NCBI GenBank assembly: GCA_964416315.1
Contig: CAYQDR010000007.1
Location: 1 to 64,000 of the forward strand
Reading direction: 5' to 3'
Source: CAYQDR01 sp964416315
Lineage (GTDB): Bacteria > Methylomirabilota > Methylomirabilia > Rokubacteriales > DASRDR01
Length of the DNA: 64,000 nt
In this document: piece by piece, positions 43,410 to 51,440 of the stretch
How the letters are laid out: every line of letters begins with the position of its first letter
How positions within the stretch are numbered: the stretch's first letter is position 1
Notes under the pieces: model-generated
Told to the model about the DNA's origin: nothing
The model's database searches: none
The model's input: only the letters and a program-made list of their open reading frames with translations
Translations under genes and position numbers: made by a program

Positions 43410-44804
43410 TCAGGAGGGGTTGCGGCTCGGGATCACCGGGATCACCGGGATCACGGCGAAGACCGGCACGCCGAGGGCCGCCTCGAGCTGCTCCCCGGTG
43501 CGCACGGTGTCGTCCATGTACTCTCGGAAGAACGCGAGGGCGAGCCCCAGGCCCAGGCCCCCGGCGAGCGCGAGGCTGAGGTTGTAGAGCTTCCGGGGCT
43601 TGACCGGGGCCGTCGGAACTACCGCGGCCTCGACCACGCGGACGTGGTTGGTGTCGAGGCCCTGCCCCAGGCTCACCTCCTTGAGCCGCTTGAGCAGCAT
43701 CTCGTAGAGCTGCTGGTTGGAGTCAGCGTCGCGCTTGAGGATCCCCGACTGGATCTCCTTCTTGGCGACCTGCTGCGCCTCCCCCTGATACTGGTTGACG
43801 GCGGCCAGCATCGCCGCCTCGCGGGCCTTGAGCACGTTGTACTCCGTCTCGAGGCTCCGGGCGAGCCGGACGGCCTCCTCGCGCAGCTTCTGGTGTACCT
43901 CGTCGATCTGGGCCTGGACCTTCATGGCCTCGGGATGCTTCTCCTTGTACACCTTGAGGACCCTCGAGCGCTGCACCTCCAGCTCCACCGCCTGGCCCTT
44001 GAGGCGCTGGATGAGGGGATGGTCCACGAAGACATGGGACGCCAGCAGGGCGTCAGGGTCGCGGCCGATCCTGCGGACCTCGGCGAGCCGGGTCTCCATC
44101 TCGAGGCGCTTCGCCTTGGCCTCGATGTACGCGCTGTTGAAGTCGGCGAGCTTCTTGGCGGCCGGGTTGTCCCGGTCGGCGCTCGCGCCGAGGCCCGCCT
44201 CCTCCTTGTAGCGCTGGAGCGCCAGCTCCGACTCGTTCACCTTCTGCTTGAGGTCGGTGACGTTGGCCGTCAGCCACGCCAGGGCGTCCCGCGCCGCCGT
44301 GAGCTTCTGGTCGAGCGTCTCGGCGACGTAGGCGTTCGCCAGGGCGTTCGCCTTCTCGGCCGTCGCCTGGGGGTGCGGGTCCTCGACCCGGACCTCGATG
44401 AACCGGGTGTTCTTGATGGGTTGGACCGTGACGCCGCCCAGGAACGCCGGCACGGGGTCCGGCGCCTGGCTCAGCGCCGCCTTGCGGGCCCCCGGGCCCA
44501 GCGTGTCGATGGCGCGCTGGACCACGGGGCGACTCCGGATGAACTGGACCTGGGTCTGGAAGAACGCGGGGTCCCACGGGTCCCACTGCGTGGGCGTGAC
44601 CTCCTGGATGTTGACGACCCGCGGGCCGTCGCGCTCGATCAGGGCCTTCGCGCTGGCCTGGTAGACGGGCTCGGCGAGGTACGTCTGGACCCCGACCGCC
44701 GTCACGACCACGACGCAGCAGGCCGCGATCAGCCACAGATGCTTGCGGATGACGCGCAGGTACTCCCGCGCGTGAGCATCGCCCGGCTGGCTTCCCTTCT
44801 CCAT
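43410..44804 (-). CDS. Wzc-like polysaccharide co-polymerase (Wzz + GNVR)
   Basis: 464 residues. A cytoplasmic N-terminus is followed by a first membrane helix (LWLIAACCVVVVTAVGVQTY, residues 28-47) and a Wzz domain. A long coiled-coil region (about 180-390) follows, then a second membrane helix near 430 (LALAGGLGLGLALAFFREYM) preceded by a proline-rich segment. It has no kinase domain; that lies in the next gene. AAGGAG stands before the ATG. It would span the periplasm between the kinase and the outer-membrane Wza-like channel. Confidence 0.9.
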   Translation of the reverse strand: MEKGSQPGDAHAREYLRVIRKHLWLIAACCVVVVTAVGVQTYLAEPVYQASAKALIERDGPRVVNIQEVTPTQWDPWDPAFFQTQVQFIRSRPVVQRAIDTLGPGARKAALSQAPDPVPAFLGGVTVQPIKNTRFIEVRVEDPHPQATAEKANALANAYVAETLDQKLTAARDALAWLTANVTDLKQKVNESELALQRYKEEAGLGASADRDNPAAKKLADFNSAYIEAKAKRLEMETRLAEVRRIGRDPDALLASHVFVDHPLIQRLKGQAVELEVQRSRVLKVYKEKHPEAMKVQAQIDEVHQKLREEAVRLARSLETEYNVLKAREAAMLAAVNQYQGEAQQVAKKEIQSGILKRDADSNQQLYEMLLKRLKEVSLGQGLDTNHVRVVEAAVVPTAPVKPRKLYNLSLALAGGLGLGLALAFFREYMDDTVRTGEQLEAALGVPVFAVIPVIPVIPSRNPS

Positions 44805-44825
44805 GGGCGCTCCTTCCCCCCCCGC

Positions 44826-46454
44826 TCAGAACAGGCTCTCGGGCACGACGATCACGTCGTTGGCCGCGAGCGGCACGTCCTTGTCCTTCCGGCCCCGCTT
44901 GATGACCTCGTTCAGGTCCACGACGAGCGTCTCCTGCCGCCCGTCCTTGTGGGTACGGATGATCTTGGTCCGGTTCGGCGCGGCGCGGTCCGTGAACCCG
45001 CCGGCCAGGGCGATCCCCTGGATCGCCGTTGTGCCCGCCGCCAGCGCGTAGCCCCCCGGCGCCCGCACCTCTCCGAGCACGTAGAACGCGTTCCCGGCCG
45101 GCACGAGCAGCGTGTCCCCTTCCGCCAGGGGCGCCTCCCGGGCGCGGGGGTCCGCTCCGGCGAGGTCGAGGAGCACGATTTCCTCCGCCCCGGAGGGATG
45201 GCGCCGGATCAGCTTCGTCTCGCTGGCGGCCGCACGGTCGGTGAACCCCCCCGCCTGCGTCACGGCCACGAAGGCCGTGGTGGGTCGGTCCAGATAGTAC
45301 GCCCCGGGACGCTTGACCTCGCCGAGCACGAAGAAGGTGTTGACCGCCGGGACGAGCAGGATGTCCCCGTCCTTGAGCGGCCAGTCCCGCGCCTTGGCGT
45401 CGCCGATCGAGAAATCGAGGAGGACGGTCTCCTGGCCACCCGAGGGCAGCCGCCGGATCAGCTTGACCTGGGCCTGGCCGGCGCGCTCGGTGAAGCCCCC
45501 GGCCAGCGTGATGGCCGCGAACGCCGTCGTCGCGCCGTCGAGCTGGTAGACCCCGGGCCGTCGGACCTCGCCCGAGACGAAGAAGGTGTTGCCGCGCGGG
45601 ACGACCAGGGTGTCGCCTTCCGCGAGCACGGTCTCCCGGCCGCGGCCCTCGGGGCTGGAGAGGTCCACCTCGATGGTCGCCTGGGTCCCATCCGGCCGGC
45701 GCCGGAGGATCCGCGCGTTCGCCGGCGCCGCGCGGTCCGTGAAGCCGCCGGCCAGGGTGACGGCCTCGAGCGCCGTCGTGTCCTTGTCCATCGCGTAGGC
45801 GCCCTGGCGCTGGACCTCGCCGAGGACGAAGAACGACGTGAGCTTCGGCACGTAGATCGTGTCGCCGTTCTGGAGCGCGAGGTTCTCCGCGACGTCGCCC
45901 TCGAGCAGCCGGTGGAGGTTGGCACGGAGCGTCGTGCTGCCGGCCGCGCCCGGCACCGCCGGGCCGTCGGACTGGGGGACCCGGACGATGACGACCTGCC
46001 GGCCGGCGCTCTTCGACGGGCCGCCCGCCTGGGAGAGGACGTCCAGCAGCGTCGCGGGGCCGGTCAGGGTGTACGTTCCGGGCTTCTCGACCTCGCCCAG
46101 CACGAACACCCGCTGGGATCGGTACTCCTCGACCTTCACCGAGACCTGGGGGTTGACGAGGTAGTCCTTTTCCAGGAGGGCGCGGAGGCGGGCCTCGAGC
46201 TGGCCCGTCGTCAGCCCTGCGGCCGGCACGTCGCCCACGAGCGGGAAGGCAAAGGTCCCGTCGGCCGAGACGGCGACGCTGCGCGTGAGGTCGTCGTGGC
46301 CCCAGACGGTGATCCGGAGGACGTCCCGGGGCCCGATCCGGTACTCGGGGCTCTGGGCCCAGGCCAGCCCCGCGAACGCCACGGTGGCGGCGAGGATCGC
46401 CAGCGGGAGCAGGCGCCCTCGGCCGGTGACTCGGTAGCGGACCATCGGACTCAC
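44826..46454 (-). CDS. Outer-membrane polysaccharide export protein, Wza type with five SLBB domains
   Basis: 542 residues. Signal peptide at residues 1-34 (LLPLAILAATVAFAGLAWAQ) with no lipobox Cys. The Poly_export domain (YRIGPRDVLRITVWGHDDL) is followed by five SLBB-type units, each beginning FVLGEV or FVSGEV plus x-x-x-G (for example VFVLGEVEKPG, FFVLGEVKRPG, FYVLGEVRAPG) and carrying LAGGFTDRAA-like segments. E. coli Wza has fewer. The extra units would lengthen the periplasmic barrel. GTG 46454 is used; ATG 46445 is possible. It is paralogous to the protein at 51441. Confidence 0.88.
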   Translation of the reverse strand: MSPMVRYRVTGRGRLLPLAILAATVAFAGLAWAQSPEYRIGPRDVLRITVWGHDDLTRSVAVSADGTFAFPLVGDVPAAGLTTGQLEARLRALLEKDYLVNPQVSVKVEEYRSQRVFVLGEVEKPGTYTLTGPATLLDVLSQAGGPSKSAGRQVVIVRVPQSDGPAVPGAAGSTTLRANLHRLLEGDVAENLALQNGDTIYVPKLTSFFVLGEVQRQGAYAMDKDTTALEAVTLAGGFTDRAAPANARILRRRPDGTQATIEVDLSSPEGRGRETVLAEGDTLVVPRGNTFFVSGEVRRPGVYQLDGATTAFAAITLAGGFTERAGQAQVKLIRRLPSGGQETVLLDFSIGDAKARDWPLKDGDILLVPAVNTFFVLGEVKRPGAYYLDRPTTAFVAVTQAGGFTDRAAASETKLIRRHPSGAEEIVLLDLAGADPRAREAPLAEGDTLLVPAGNAFYVLGEVRAPGGYALAAGTTAIQGIALAGGFTDRAAPNRTKIIRTHKDGRQETLVVDLNEVIKRGRKDKDVPLAANDVIVVPESLF

Positions 46455-46487
46455 GCGCGGACCATCGTGGAGTCTCCGGGGGCAGGC

Positions 46488-47753
46488 TCAGTACGTCAGG
46501 ATCACTCCCGCTCTCACCCGGTCCTCCGTGAAGTCGAAGTCCTCGATGTTCGAGTTCCGCACCTGGAGCTGGTAGCCGACCTCCACACCGAGCCAGGGCC
46601 GGAACTGGTACCGGATCCCGATGCCTGCGGCATAAAAGCGGTCGAGCCGCTCCTCGCCCGCGACCGTCGTGGACCGCGGGTAGTCGGCCACGCCCGCGAG
46701 CCCGACCAGGGTGACGAGCCACTGCCGCCCCAGCGTGTGCCGGACCTCCAGCCCGCCGTAGGTCGTGACGTACGTGTTGGTGCCGGCCGCGGTGGACTCG
46801 AGGTTCGCGCGGCTCACGAACACGCGGACCTGGGACGGCTCGCGGTAACGCCAGATCGCCTCGCCCTCCATGATGAAGCCTTCGAAATCGGGCTGGGTCG
46901 GGTCGTCGAAGTCCTTCCGCTCGGCCCCCGCCTTGAACTGCAGCGTGGTCTTGGCGGTGAGGTCGCCCCGCACGCCGAGCTGGCCTTTGTGGGCCTCGGA
47001 GTCGCGGGTCTCGGCGACGGCGCCGATGTCGTAGCGGACGACTTGGTAGCCGTACTCCACGAACACGGACGTCCGGGGGAAGATCCGGTAGAAGAGATTG
47101 ACCGCGCCGAGGTGGTCCTGCCGGTCCAGCGCGTCGAAGTCGGCGGCCTGATAATCCACCACGAAGAAGCGGTACCCGAACCCCACGCCGAACCGCTCGA
47201 CGACGAAGTACTCCACATCCGCCTTGAGCGCGTTCTCGAACCGCGCGACTCGCTCCGCCAGCTCGGGGACCGGCTGGCCGACGAAGTCGGTCGTTCGCCT
47301 GAACTGGTCATCGACGGAGAGCTTCAGCCGGCGCCCGACTTCGGTCCGCCCTGACGCCAGCACGGTGTGGTGGACCGCATTGAACTCGTCCTGCTCGACG
47401 TACCGGAGGATGTCGGCCCGGTAGCCGAGGCTCAGGAAGGTCGGCGGCCGCTGGTATTCGAGGGCCAAGCCCGGGCTGATGGTGTACGTGAAGTCGCTCT
47501 CCGTGTCGCGCGGCCCGAGGAAGACGTTGTCGGTGTACTCCGTGCTCGTCGCCAACGACGGGACCAGCCGGAAGGCGCCGAACTGGAGGCCCTGGCCGTG
47601 GACGGCCATCGGCCACCCAACCGAAACCGCGACCGCGAGCGCCCACGGGCGCCAGATCGGTCGGCGGCCGGGCGCACTCAGCGCGGGGACCGGGTGACGC
47701 GCCGCCCCTCCTGGGACGTGGGCCGTCCCCGGAACCCGAGGGACCTCGCTCAC
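46488..47753 (-). CDS. Outer-membrane beta-barrel protein of polysaccharide locus
   Basis: About 421 residues from GTG 47753; a TTG at 47789 is an alternative. A signal peptide (WALAVAVSVGWPMAVHGQ) precedes alternating hydrophobic strands such as FLSLGYRADILRYVEQDEF, VGFGYRFFVVDYQ and TSVFVEYGYQVVRYDI, ending in VRAGVILTY with a terminal aromatic typical of barrels recognised by BamA. It resembles barrel proteins of exopolysaccharide export systems (BBP2 type). It probably forms the final pore or helps secretion together with the Wza-like protein encoded next. It is the first gene of the long minus-strand series. Confidence 0.75.
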   Translation of the reverse strand: MSEVPRVPGTAHVPGGAARHPVPALSAPGRRPIWRPWALAVAVSVGWPMAVHGQGLQFGAFRLVPSLATSTEYTDNVFLGPRDTESDFTYTISPGLALEYQRPPTFLSLGYRADILRYVEQDEFNAVHHTVLASGRTEVGRRLKLSVDDQFRRTTDFVGQPVPELAERVARFENALKADVEYFVVERFGVGFGYRFFVVDYQAADFDALDRQDHLGAVNLFYRIFPRTSVFVEYGYQVVRYDIGAVAETRDSEAHKGQLGVRGDLTAKTTLQFKAGAERKDFDDPTQPDFEGFIMEGEAIWRYREPSQVRVFVSRANLESTAAGTNTYVTTYGGLEVRHTLGRQWLVTLVGLAGVADYPRSTTVAGEERLDRFYAAGIGIRYQFRPWLGVEVGYQLQVRNSNIEDFDFTEDRVRAGVILTY

Positions 47754-47864
47754 CCGCAAATAGGAACCATTAGACCCCAATGTGAACAATCGCCTCGGCG
47801 TCGGGCCTCATCGGGCCAAAAATCCCGCAGCGACCAGATGTTAGCCGACCCTGGGCAAATCGCC

Positions 47865-47893
47865 ACTCTGATCCGCGCCGGGGTCCTTGTCAA
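47865..47893 (-). promoter_or_regulatory. Candidate promoter of the polysaccharide operon
   Basis: On the minus strand a perfect TTGACA (47893-47888) is followed after 17 bases by CAGAGT (47870-47865), a weak -10. It lies about 110 bases before the GTG of the barrel gene. It is the only good -35 hexamer in the 275-base divergent gap. Weakness of the -10 may indicate an activator. Confidence 0.35.
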
Positions 47894-47928
47894 GTGGCAA
47901 GTTCCAGAGGGCGGTTTCCGGATCGCGC

Positions 47929-47957
47929 TTGACGCCGCGTCGCGTCGGCCCTAGGGT
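47929..47957 (+). promoter_or_regulatory. Candidate sigma-70 promoter of the cyclase gene
   Basis: TTGACG (47929-47934), a 17-base spacer and TAGGGT (47952-47957) on the plus strand, about 70 bases before the ATG at 48029. Together with the opposite-facing TTGACA at 47893 it makes the 47754-48028 gap a divergent promoter region. The rest of the gap has no supported coding sequence. Confidence 0.45.
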
Positions 47958-48028
47958 TAGGGGTGCGCCGGCCCGGAACACGGCCGCGCGACGGGCGACT
48001 CGTGGCTCGGAGGCGGTACGAAACGACC

Positions 48029-50353
48029 ATGCGCTTGACGCGTCTCACCCGCTCGCGCCGGGCGGTCTATCTGGTCGCCGGCGCCGTCGTGGTCGTCCTC
48101 CTGCTCCTCTACGTGGCGGCGCCCGAGTTCCTCACGATCCTCGAGGCCAAGCTCTACGACCTGCACTTCGCGCTCCGCGGCGCCCGGGATCCCGGCGACC
48201 AGGTCCTCGTCGTCGCCATCGACGAGAAGAGCCTGGCGGCGGTCGGGCGGTGGCCGTGGCCCCGCTCGCGCCTGGCCGAACTGGTGCGCAAGCTCGCCGA
48301 CGCCGGCGCCAGGGTCATCGCGCTCGACATCCTGCTGAGCGAGGCGGAGGTCAGCGGTGAGCTGCGCGCCGCGGCCCTGCTGGCCGACCGCCTCCTCGGC
48401 CCCGGGCCGGCCCCGCGCGGCTTGCAGGACGAGCTGGACCGGCTCCGCCGGACGGCCGACCACGACGCGCAGCTCGAGGCGGCCCTCCGCGAGAGCGGGC
48501 GCGTGGTCCTCCCGATCGTCTTCGACCTCGCCCCGGGGCCTCCGAGTACGCCCGCCGAGCCCTCGGGCGAGCCGCTGAAGTCGGCGCTCGTCGGCTTCCG
48601 GCACTACGACGACCGGGGTCGCTATCCCCCGCCCGCCGCCCGCGACGCGATGCCTCCCCTTCCGCGCTTCGTCGCCGCGGCGCGCGAGCTCGGTCACGTC
48701 AACATGCTCGCCGACCGCGACGGGACGACCCGCTGGGAAGCGCTGGTCTTCCAGCACCGGGGCTACGTCTACCCCTCGCTGGGGGTCCAGGCCGTGCGCG
48801 TCGCCCTCGACGTCGCGCCTGCCGGGCTGAAGCTCGATTTCGGCCGCGCCCTCGAGATCGGCCCGCGCGTCGTCCCCGTGGATCCGCGCAACCGGATGCT
48901 GGTGGACTACGCGGGCCCGGCCGGGACGTTCCGGCACGTCTCGGCGGTGGACGTCCTCACCGGGGCGGTCGCGCCGACGGCACTCCGCGACCGCATCGTC
49001 CTCGTCGGCGCGACGGCCGCGGGCGTCTACGACCTTCGCGTGACGCCCGTGAGCCCGGTCTTCCCCGCCGTGGAGAAGCACGCCAACATCGCGGCCAACC
49101 TCCTCAGCGGCCGGTTCCTCACCCGCCCTGACTGGATGGAGCTCGTCGAGGCCGCCGGAATCGTGCTCTGGCCCCTGTTCCTGGCCTGGCTCCTCCCGCG
49201 GCTCCGCCCCCTCGTGGGCCTGGGCGTCACCCTCACCGCCTGGGGTGTTGGCTTCGGCGTGGCCCATGTCGGCTTTCGGACGGGGCTGTGGATTCCCGTC
49301 CTCTACCCGAGCCTCGCCATGGTCGCGAGCGCCGTCGTCATCACGGGGTACCTCTACGTGACGGAGGAGCGGCGGCGGCAGTGGGTGAAGCGAGCGTTCC
49401 GCCAGTTCGTGAGCCCGGAGGTCGTCGAGCAGCTCGCGGACGATCCCGACGCGCTCCACTTCGGCGGTGAACTGCGCCCGCTCACCGTGCTGTTCTCGGA
49501 CGTCCGCGGCTTTACCGACTATACGGAAAAGCACGCGCCGGACGTGGTCGTGCAGATGCTCCGGGAGCACCTCACCCGGATGGTCGCCGAGATCCAGGCC
49601 TGTCACGGGACGCTGAACCAGTTCCTCGGCGATGCCGTCCTCGCGATCTTCGGCGCTCCCGTGGCGTTTCCGGACCACGCCGAGCAGGCGTGCCGGGCCG
49701 CCCGGGGGATGCTGGCGGAGTTCCAGAAGCTCCGGGCGCAGTGGATCGCGGAGGGGCGAGAGCCCTTCAGGAACATGGGCATCGGCATCAACACCGGCGA
49801 GATGGTCGTCGGCAACCTCGGGTCCGAGCAGCTGTTCAACTACACGGCCCTGGGCGACGGGGTGAACCTGGGCGCGCGACTGGAGGCGCTGACGAAGGAG
49901 TTCAACGTCCCGATCATCGTCAGCGAGGCCACCTACCAGCACGTCAGGGACCTCTTCCCCGCTCGGTACCTCGGCGAGGTGAAGGTCAAGGGCAAGGAGA
50001 AGCCCGTCCGGATCTACGCCCTGCTCGACCGCGAAGAGGTGCGCCGCGCGGCCCGGGTCCTCGTCGAGGCGCCGCTCATGATCACCGAGGCGGACGTCTC
50101 CGTGCCGGCCTCGCTGAGCGACCTCAGCCTGACCGGTCTCGCCGCGAAACAGGTGGCGCGGCGGATCGACAAGGGGGCCGTCGTGCAGGTGCGCCTGGAG
50201 CTGGCCGAGCTGCCGCGACCGATCCTCGTGGAGGGCCGGGTCATGCGGAGCGACGAGGAGCGCCTCGGGATCCAGTTCCTCGAGCTGGCGGACGAGGACC
50301 GCAAGCTGCTCGAGCAGTTCCTGGAGGGCCGGAGCGAGCGGCGCCCCGCGTGA
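48029..50353 (+). CDS. CHASE2 receptor - class III nucleotide cyclase - PilZ fusion
   Basis: 774 residues. A membrane helix (12-35) is followed by a CHASE2 sensor (about 40-330; LVVAIDEKSL, GVYDLRVTPV), then three membrane helices (about 374-448). The class III cyclase domain (480-660) keeps both metal aspartates D491 (LFSDVRGF) and D535 (FLGDAV) and the transition-state N613/R617. The substrate-selecting positions read Gln-531 and Asn-604, not the usual Lys/Asp or Glu/Cys. A C-terminal PilZ domain (668-770) has RxxxR at 672-676 and DxSxxG at 698-703, the c-di-GMP contact motifs. It probably links an external cue and c-di-GMP to cyclic nucleotide output next to the polysaccharide genes. Confidence 0.85.
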   Translation: MRLTRLTRSRRAVYLVAGAVVVVLLLLYVAAPEFLTILEAKLYDLHFALRGARDPGDQVLVVAIDEKSLAAVGRWPWPRSRLAELVRKLADAGARVIALDILLSEAEVSGELRAAALLADRLLGPGPAPRGLQDELDRLRRTADHDAQLEAALRESGRVVLPIVFDLAPGPPSTPAEPSGEPLKSALVGFRHYDDRGRYPPPAARDAMPPLPRFVAAARELGHVNMLADRDGTTRWEALVFQHRGYVYPSLGVQAVRVALDVAPAGLKLDFGRALEIGPRVVPVDPRNRMLVDYAGPAGTFRHVSAVDVLTGAVAPTALRDRIVLVGATAAGVYDLRVTPVSPVFPAVEKHANIAANLLSGRFLTRPDWMELVEAAGIVLWPLFLAWLLPRLRPLVGLGVTLTAWGVGFGVAHVGFRTGLWIPVLYPSLAMVASAVVITGYLYVTEERRRQWVKRAFRQFVSPEVVEQLADDPDALHFGGELRPLTVLFSDVRGFTDYTEKHAPDVVVQMLREHLTRMVAEIQACHGTLNQFLGDAVLAIFGAPVAFPDHAEQACRAARGMLAEFQKLRAQWIAEGREPFRNMGIGINTGEMVVGNLGSEQLFNYTALGDGVNLGARLEALTKEFNVPIIVSEATYQHVRDLFPARYLGEVKVKGKEKPVRIYALLDREEVRRAARVLVEAPLMITEADVSVPASLSDLSLTGLAAKQVARRIDKGAVVQVRLELAELPRPILVEGRVMRSDEERLGIQFLELADEDRKLLEQFLEGRSERRPA

Positions 50354-50372
50354 GCGGCTCGCGAGCGGCCCC

Positions 50373-50402
50373 TTGACAACGGCGAGAGACGAGCTTTAGC
50401 TA
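50373..50402 (+). promoter_or_regulatory. Candidate promoter of the FecR-domain gene
   Basis: A perfect TTGACA (50373-50378) is followed by TAGCTA (50397-50402) after 18 bases, or TTAGCT after 17. It lies just behind the cyclase stop codon and about 30 bases before the FecR-domain gene, which also has a GAGGAGGG ribosome site. The gene can therefore be transcribed on its own. Confidence 0.5.
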
Positions 50403-50433
50403 GAGGAACTCGACGCTCGGACGAGGAGGGTGC

Positions 50434-51291
50434 ATGGGCACGTCGCACGGCGACTACCGCATCCGCAGCCTGGTGGCGGTTGGTCTCGCGGCGCTCCTGC
50501 TCGCGGCGCTCGTCGGCTCCGCCGAGGCGCAGGGCAGTGGCCCGGCGGCGACGGTGAGGCGCCTGACGGGCCGCGTCGAGATCATGCGCCAGCAGCGCCT
50601 CCCCTGGGTCCCCGCCGTCCTCGGCGCGCAGCTCGCGGTGGGGGACGACATCCGGGCCTTTGCGGCCAGCTCCGCCTTGCTCTCGCTCCCGGACGGCAGC
50701 ACCCTCCTCGTCGCGGAGAACAGCCGACTGGTCGTCACGAAGCTCGACTTCGACGCGCAGAACCGGAACCGCAGCTCGGTGTTCCACCTCGTGCTCGGGA
50801 AGGTGCGGGCCGTGGTGGCGCAGGCCGCCTTCCTGCTCGTGCGCGGCCGCCAGGCGAACTTCGCCATCACCACGCCGACGGCCGTCGCGGCGGCACGGGG
50901 CACCGACTTCGTGGTGATCTACGAGAACCCGACGACGGCTGGGCCCCTGGAGGGCGACATCTTCCTCTCCTGCGGACAGACCTGGCTCTCGATCCCGCCC
51001 GGCTTTCTCAGCGTCCAGTGCGGGCCGCCGCAACCCATCCCGGACCTGGGCGCGTTCGGCTCGGCCAACCACGGCGGCCCGCCCCCGCCGGGCGATCCCG
51101 CGACCTGGCCAGACCCCGACCAGGTGCTCCAGGAGCTCCAGACGTCGCTGGGGCTCACGTTCGGCCCCCCCGGCGGGAGCACCACCCAGTTGTCGCAGAC
51201 CCCTCCGCCGAACCCTCTAGGCTCCCTGTCCCCTTCCGGGCCGCCGCCCTTCGGCCTCCAACCGGGGCCGCCGGCCCTGCGGGCCCGCTGA
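50434..51291 (+). CDS. Exported FecR-domain protein
   Basis: 285 residues. A signal peptide (LVAVGLAALLLAALVGSAEA) is cleaved after A-E-A. A FecR domain follows at residues 40-170: AVLGAQLAVGDDIRAFAASS, LPDGSTLLVAENSRLVV, LGKVRAVVAQ and ITTPTAVAAARGTDFVV. The remaining 110 residues are Pro/Gly-rich with no predicted structure. Standalone FecR-domain proteins outside iron signalling are common but poorly understood; they may bind an envelope ligand. Its own promoter and position between the cyclase and a Wza-like gene suggest an envelope or polysaccharide role. Confidence 0.8.
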   Translation: MGTSHGDYRIRSLVAVGLAALLLAALVGSAEAQGSGPAATVRRLTGRVEIMRQQRLPWVPAVLGAQLAVGDDIRAFAASSALLSLPDGSTLLVAENSRLVVTKLDFDAQNRNRSSVFHLVLGKVRAVVAQAAFLLVRGRQANFAITTPTAVAAARGTDFVVIYENPTTAGPLEGDIFLSCGQTWLSIPPGFLSVQCGPPQPIPDLGAFGSANHGGPPPPGDPATWPDPDQVLQELQTSLGLTFGPPGGSTTQLSQTPPPNPLGSLSPSGPPPFGLQPGPPALRAR

Positions 51292-51368
51292 GCCTCGCCG
51301 GCGAGAAGCCTGTCGCGCTGACAACGCGCCACGACGCCAGAGCGCGCGCGGTGGGTGGTCCCCTCCGA

Positions 51369-51436
51369 GCGGCGGCTCTGCCGCCGCACCCGGTCCTGGG
51401 GGAGGGTTCGAAGGGGGCCGTCGAGGCCCCCCTTCG
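51369..51436. terminator. Two hairpins between convergent genes (bidirectional terminator)
   Basis: A perfect 8-base stem with a TCT loop (51369-51387) is followed by a second stem, 51409-51419 pairing with 51425-51436 (CGAAGGGGGCC against GGCCCCCCTTCG), around GTCGA. They fill the gap between the FecR-domain gene and the second Wza-like gene, where termination from both sides is expected. U-runs are absent, as is common at this G+C. Confidence 0.5.
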
Positions 51437-51440
51437 ATGA

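Noticed and set aside
43134..47354. A 1406-residue plus-strand open frame
   Set aside because: It is antisense to the kinase, Wzc, Wza and barrel genes; its repeats merely mirror the SLBB repeats on the other strand.
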